From the NCBI GenBank assembly GCA_903898215.1, contig CAIUEQ010000256.1, positions 1 to 16,428 on the forward strand: a stretch of 16,428 nucleotides of DNA, written 5' to 3'. How positions within the stretch are numbered: position 1 is the first letter of the stretch; each line of letters begins with the position of its first letter. The position numbers and the translations under genes are program-made. Shown piece by piece: positions 15,710-16,428 of the stretch. This DNA is from an uncultured Bacteroidota bacterium (GTDB lineage Bacteria; Bacteroidota; Bacteroidia; UKL13-3). The notes under the pieces were generated by a model that worked only from the letters and a program-made list of their open reading frames with translations, ran no database searches and had not been told where the DNA came from.

Positions 15710-15746
15710 AAAATAGAAAATTATGGCATTGCTTTTTTTCTATTTT
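15710..15746. repeat. Perfect 11-bp inverted repeat in the porZ/RND divergent intergenic region
   Basis: AAAATAGAAAA at 15710-15720 and its exact reverse complement at 15736-15746 flank a 15-base spacer. One further C-G pair forms (15708/15748) past a G-T mismatch. The right arm overlaps the TATTTTTG -7-like box of the RND gene, so it could be an operator. Each arm contains only one G-C pair, so chance is a real alternative. Confidence 0.45.
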
Positions 15747-15748
15747 TG
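15741..15748 (+). promoter_or_regulatory. Candidate -7 box for the RND transporter gene
   Basis: TATTTTTG matches TAnnTTTG in full and ends 8 bases before the ATG at 15757, which would give an almost leaderless transcript. I see no TTG or TTTG at the right distance upstream, so support is partial. Confidence 0.35.
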
Positions 15749-15756
15749 CCAACCAT

Positions 15757-16428
15757 ATGTGGCAGTATTTCGGAACATTTATTATTCGCAACCGTTTTTG
15801 GTTTTTAATTGCAATTGGTTTACTGACTGTTTTCTCAGCTTATGAGGCAACCAACGTACAGTTAACTTATGATTTTGCAAAAGTAATTCCTAACAATGAT
15901 CCTGATTTTGTGGAGTACGTCAAGTTTAAAAAAATGTTTGGCGAAGATGGAAATGTGTTGGTGGTTGGAATTCAGAATTCAAAATTGTTTGAAAAAGATT
16001 TTTTTAATGATTGGTGTAAATTATCAAGTGATGTACAGAAAATTGAAGGGGTAGAAAAAGTTGTTTCATTAGGAAATATATACACGATATCAAAAAATGA
16101 TTCGGCCCATAATCTTGATCTCAAAACTTTGCTTAATCACCGGTTTTCTTCACAACGCGAAGTTGATTCATTTAAGAATATTGTAGCGAACTTGCCTTTT
16201 TACAAAGGCTTACTTTATAATCCCGAATCAGATGTAACTTTACTTGCCATCACACTCGAAAAGTCAAAGCTCGATTCGAAAGAGCGCATTCCATTGGTGC
16301 AAAAAATTGAAGAAGAATGCAAAGTTTTCGGCACAAAATATCATACTGTAATTCATTTCTCAGGATTGCCATATGTAAGAACAATTTATTCTTCAAAAGT
16401 TGCCAATGAAATTAAAATCTTCACCTAT
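15757..16428 (+). CDS. RND/MMPL-superfamily transporter (partial, N-terminal 224 residues)
   Basis: The frame is open from ATG 15757 to the right edge. The start M-W-Q-Y-F-G-T-F-I-I-R-N-R-F-W is a short cytoplasmic end typical of RND proteins. A transmembrane helix at about 14-31 follows, then Y-D-F-A-K-V-I-P-N-N-D-P near 40-52, a hallmark of the MMPL-like predicted exporters, which read D-x-x-x-x-x-P-x-x-x-P/D after the first helix. The large periplasmic loop continues with F-G-E-D-G-N-V-L-V-V and I-E-G-V-E-K-V-V-S-L. The window ends within this loop, before the second helix, so the transport core and substrate cannot be assessed. Many Bacteroidota encode such proteins for lipid or hopanoid-like cargo; that role is only a possibility here. 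Confidence 0.82.
   Translation, partial: MWQYFGTFIIRNRFWFLIAIGLLTVFSAYEATNVQLTYDFAKVIPNNDPDFVEYVKFKKMFGEDGNVLVVGIQNSKLFEKDFFNDWCKLSSDVQKIEGVEKVVSLGNIYTISKNDSAHNLDLKTLLNHRFSSQREVDSFKNIVANLPFYKGLLYNPESDVTLLAITLEKSKLDSKERIPLVQKIEEECKVFGTKYHTVIHFSGLPYVRTIYSSKVANEIKIFTY

Overview
The window reads as chromosomal DNA from an AT-rich member of the Bacteroidota. Base composition was judged by eye, not counted. The lineage call rests on families largely or wholly confined to that phylum: a PorZ-type component of the type IX secretion system (T9SS), Omp28, DUF6029, DUF5683, and a TonB-dependent receptor with an N-terminal carboxypeptidase-like domain. Promoter-like sequences also fit the Bacteroidota consensus (TTTG or TTG, about 19-21 bp, TAnnTTTG). 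I see no tRNA, rRNA, CRISPR array, transposon or phage gene, and no stretch with clearly foreign codon use.

Layout. Positions 1-3107 (minus strand) hold a tight envelope operon transcribed as DUF6029 barrel-like protein, then Omp28-like lipoprotein, then a DUF1684 lipoprotein that runs off the left edge. From 3387 to 4145 (minus) lies a polyprenol-phosphate mannosyltransferase-like enzyme. Diverging from it on the plus strand are a GmhB-like HAD phosphatase, ribulose-phosphate 3-epimerase and a TonB-dependent receptor (4214-7917), then a small unknown lipoprotein (7986-8435). A near-consensus promoter at 8513-8543 precedes DUF5683, dapB (both starting with TTG) and lepB (8582-11296). Convergent to lepB is an ECF sigma factor (11334-11864, minus).

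A 307-base non-coding region with a perfect 10-bp inverted repeat separates the sigma factor from a pterin pair: a 6-pyruvoyl-tetrahydropterin synthase-type enzyme and GTP cyclohydrolase I, overlapping by at least 14 bases (12172-13225, plus). Convergent to these is porZ (13336-15660, minus). Diverging from porZ is the start of an RND/MMPL-type membrane transporter that leaves the window at the right edge.

How the genes fit together. Most of the window is cell-envelope biology: lipoproteins, outer-membrane proteins, the signal peptidase that processes exported precursors, a lipid-linked sugar donor enzyme, a heptose-phosphate phosphatase, and the PorZ surface protein needed for T9SS cargo attachment. 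Metabolic genes (rpe, dapB, folE, PTPS) are interleaved. The most useful items for follow-up are the PTPS subtype (a C-x5-HGH motif points away from queuosine), the ECF sigma factor close to porZ, two intergenic inverted repeats, and the DUF6029-Omp28-DUF1684 module. I found nothing that can be called a new defence or mobile system from sequence alone.
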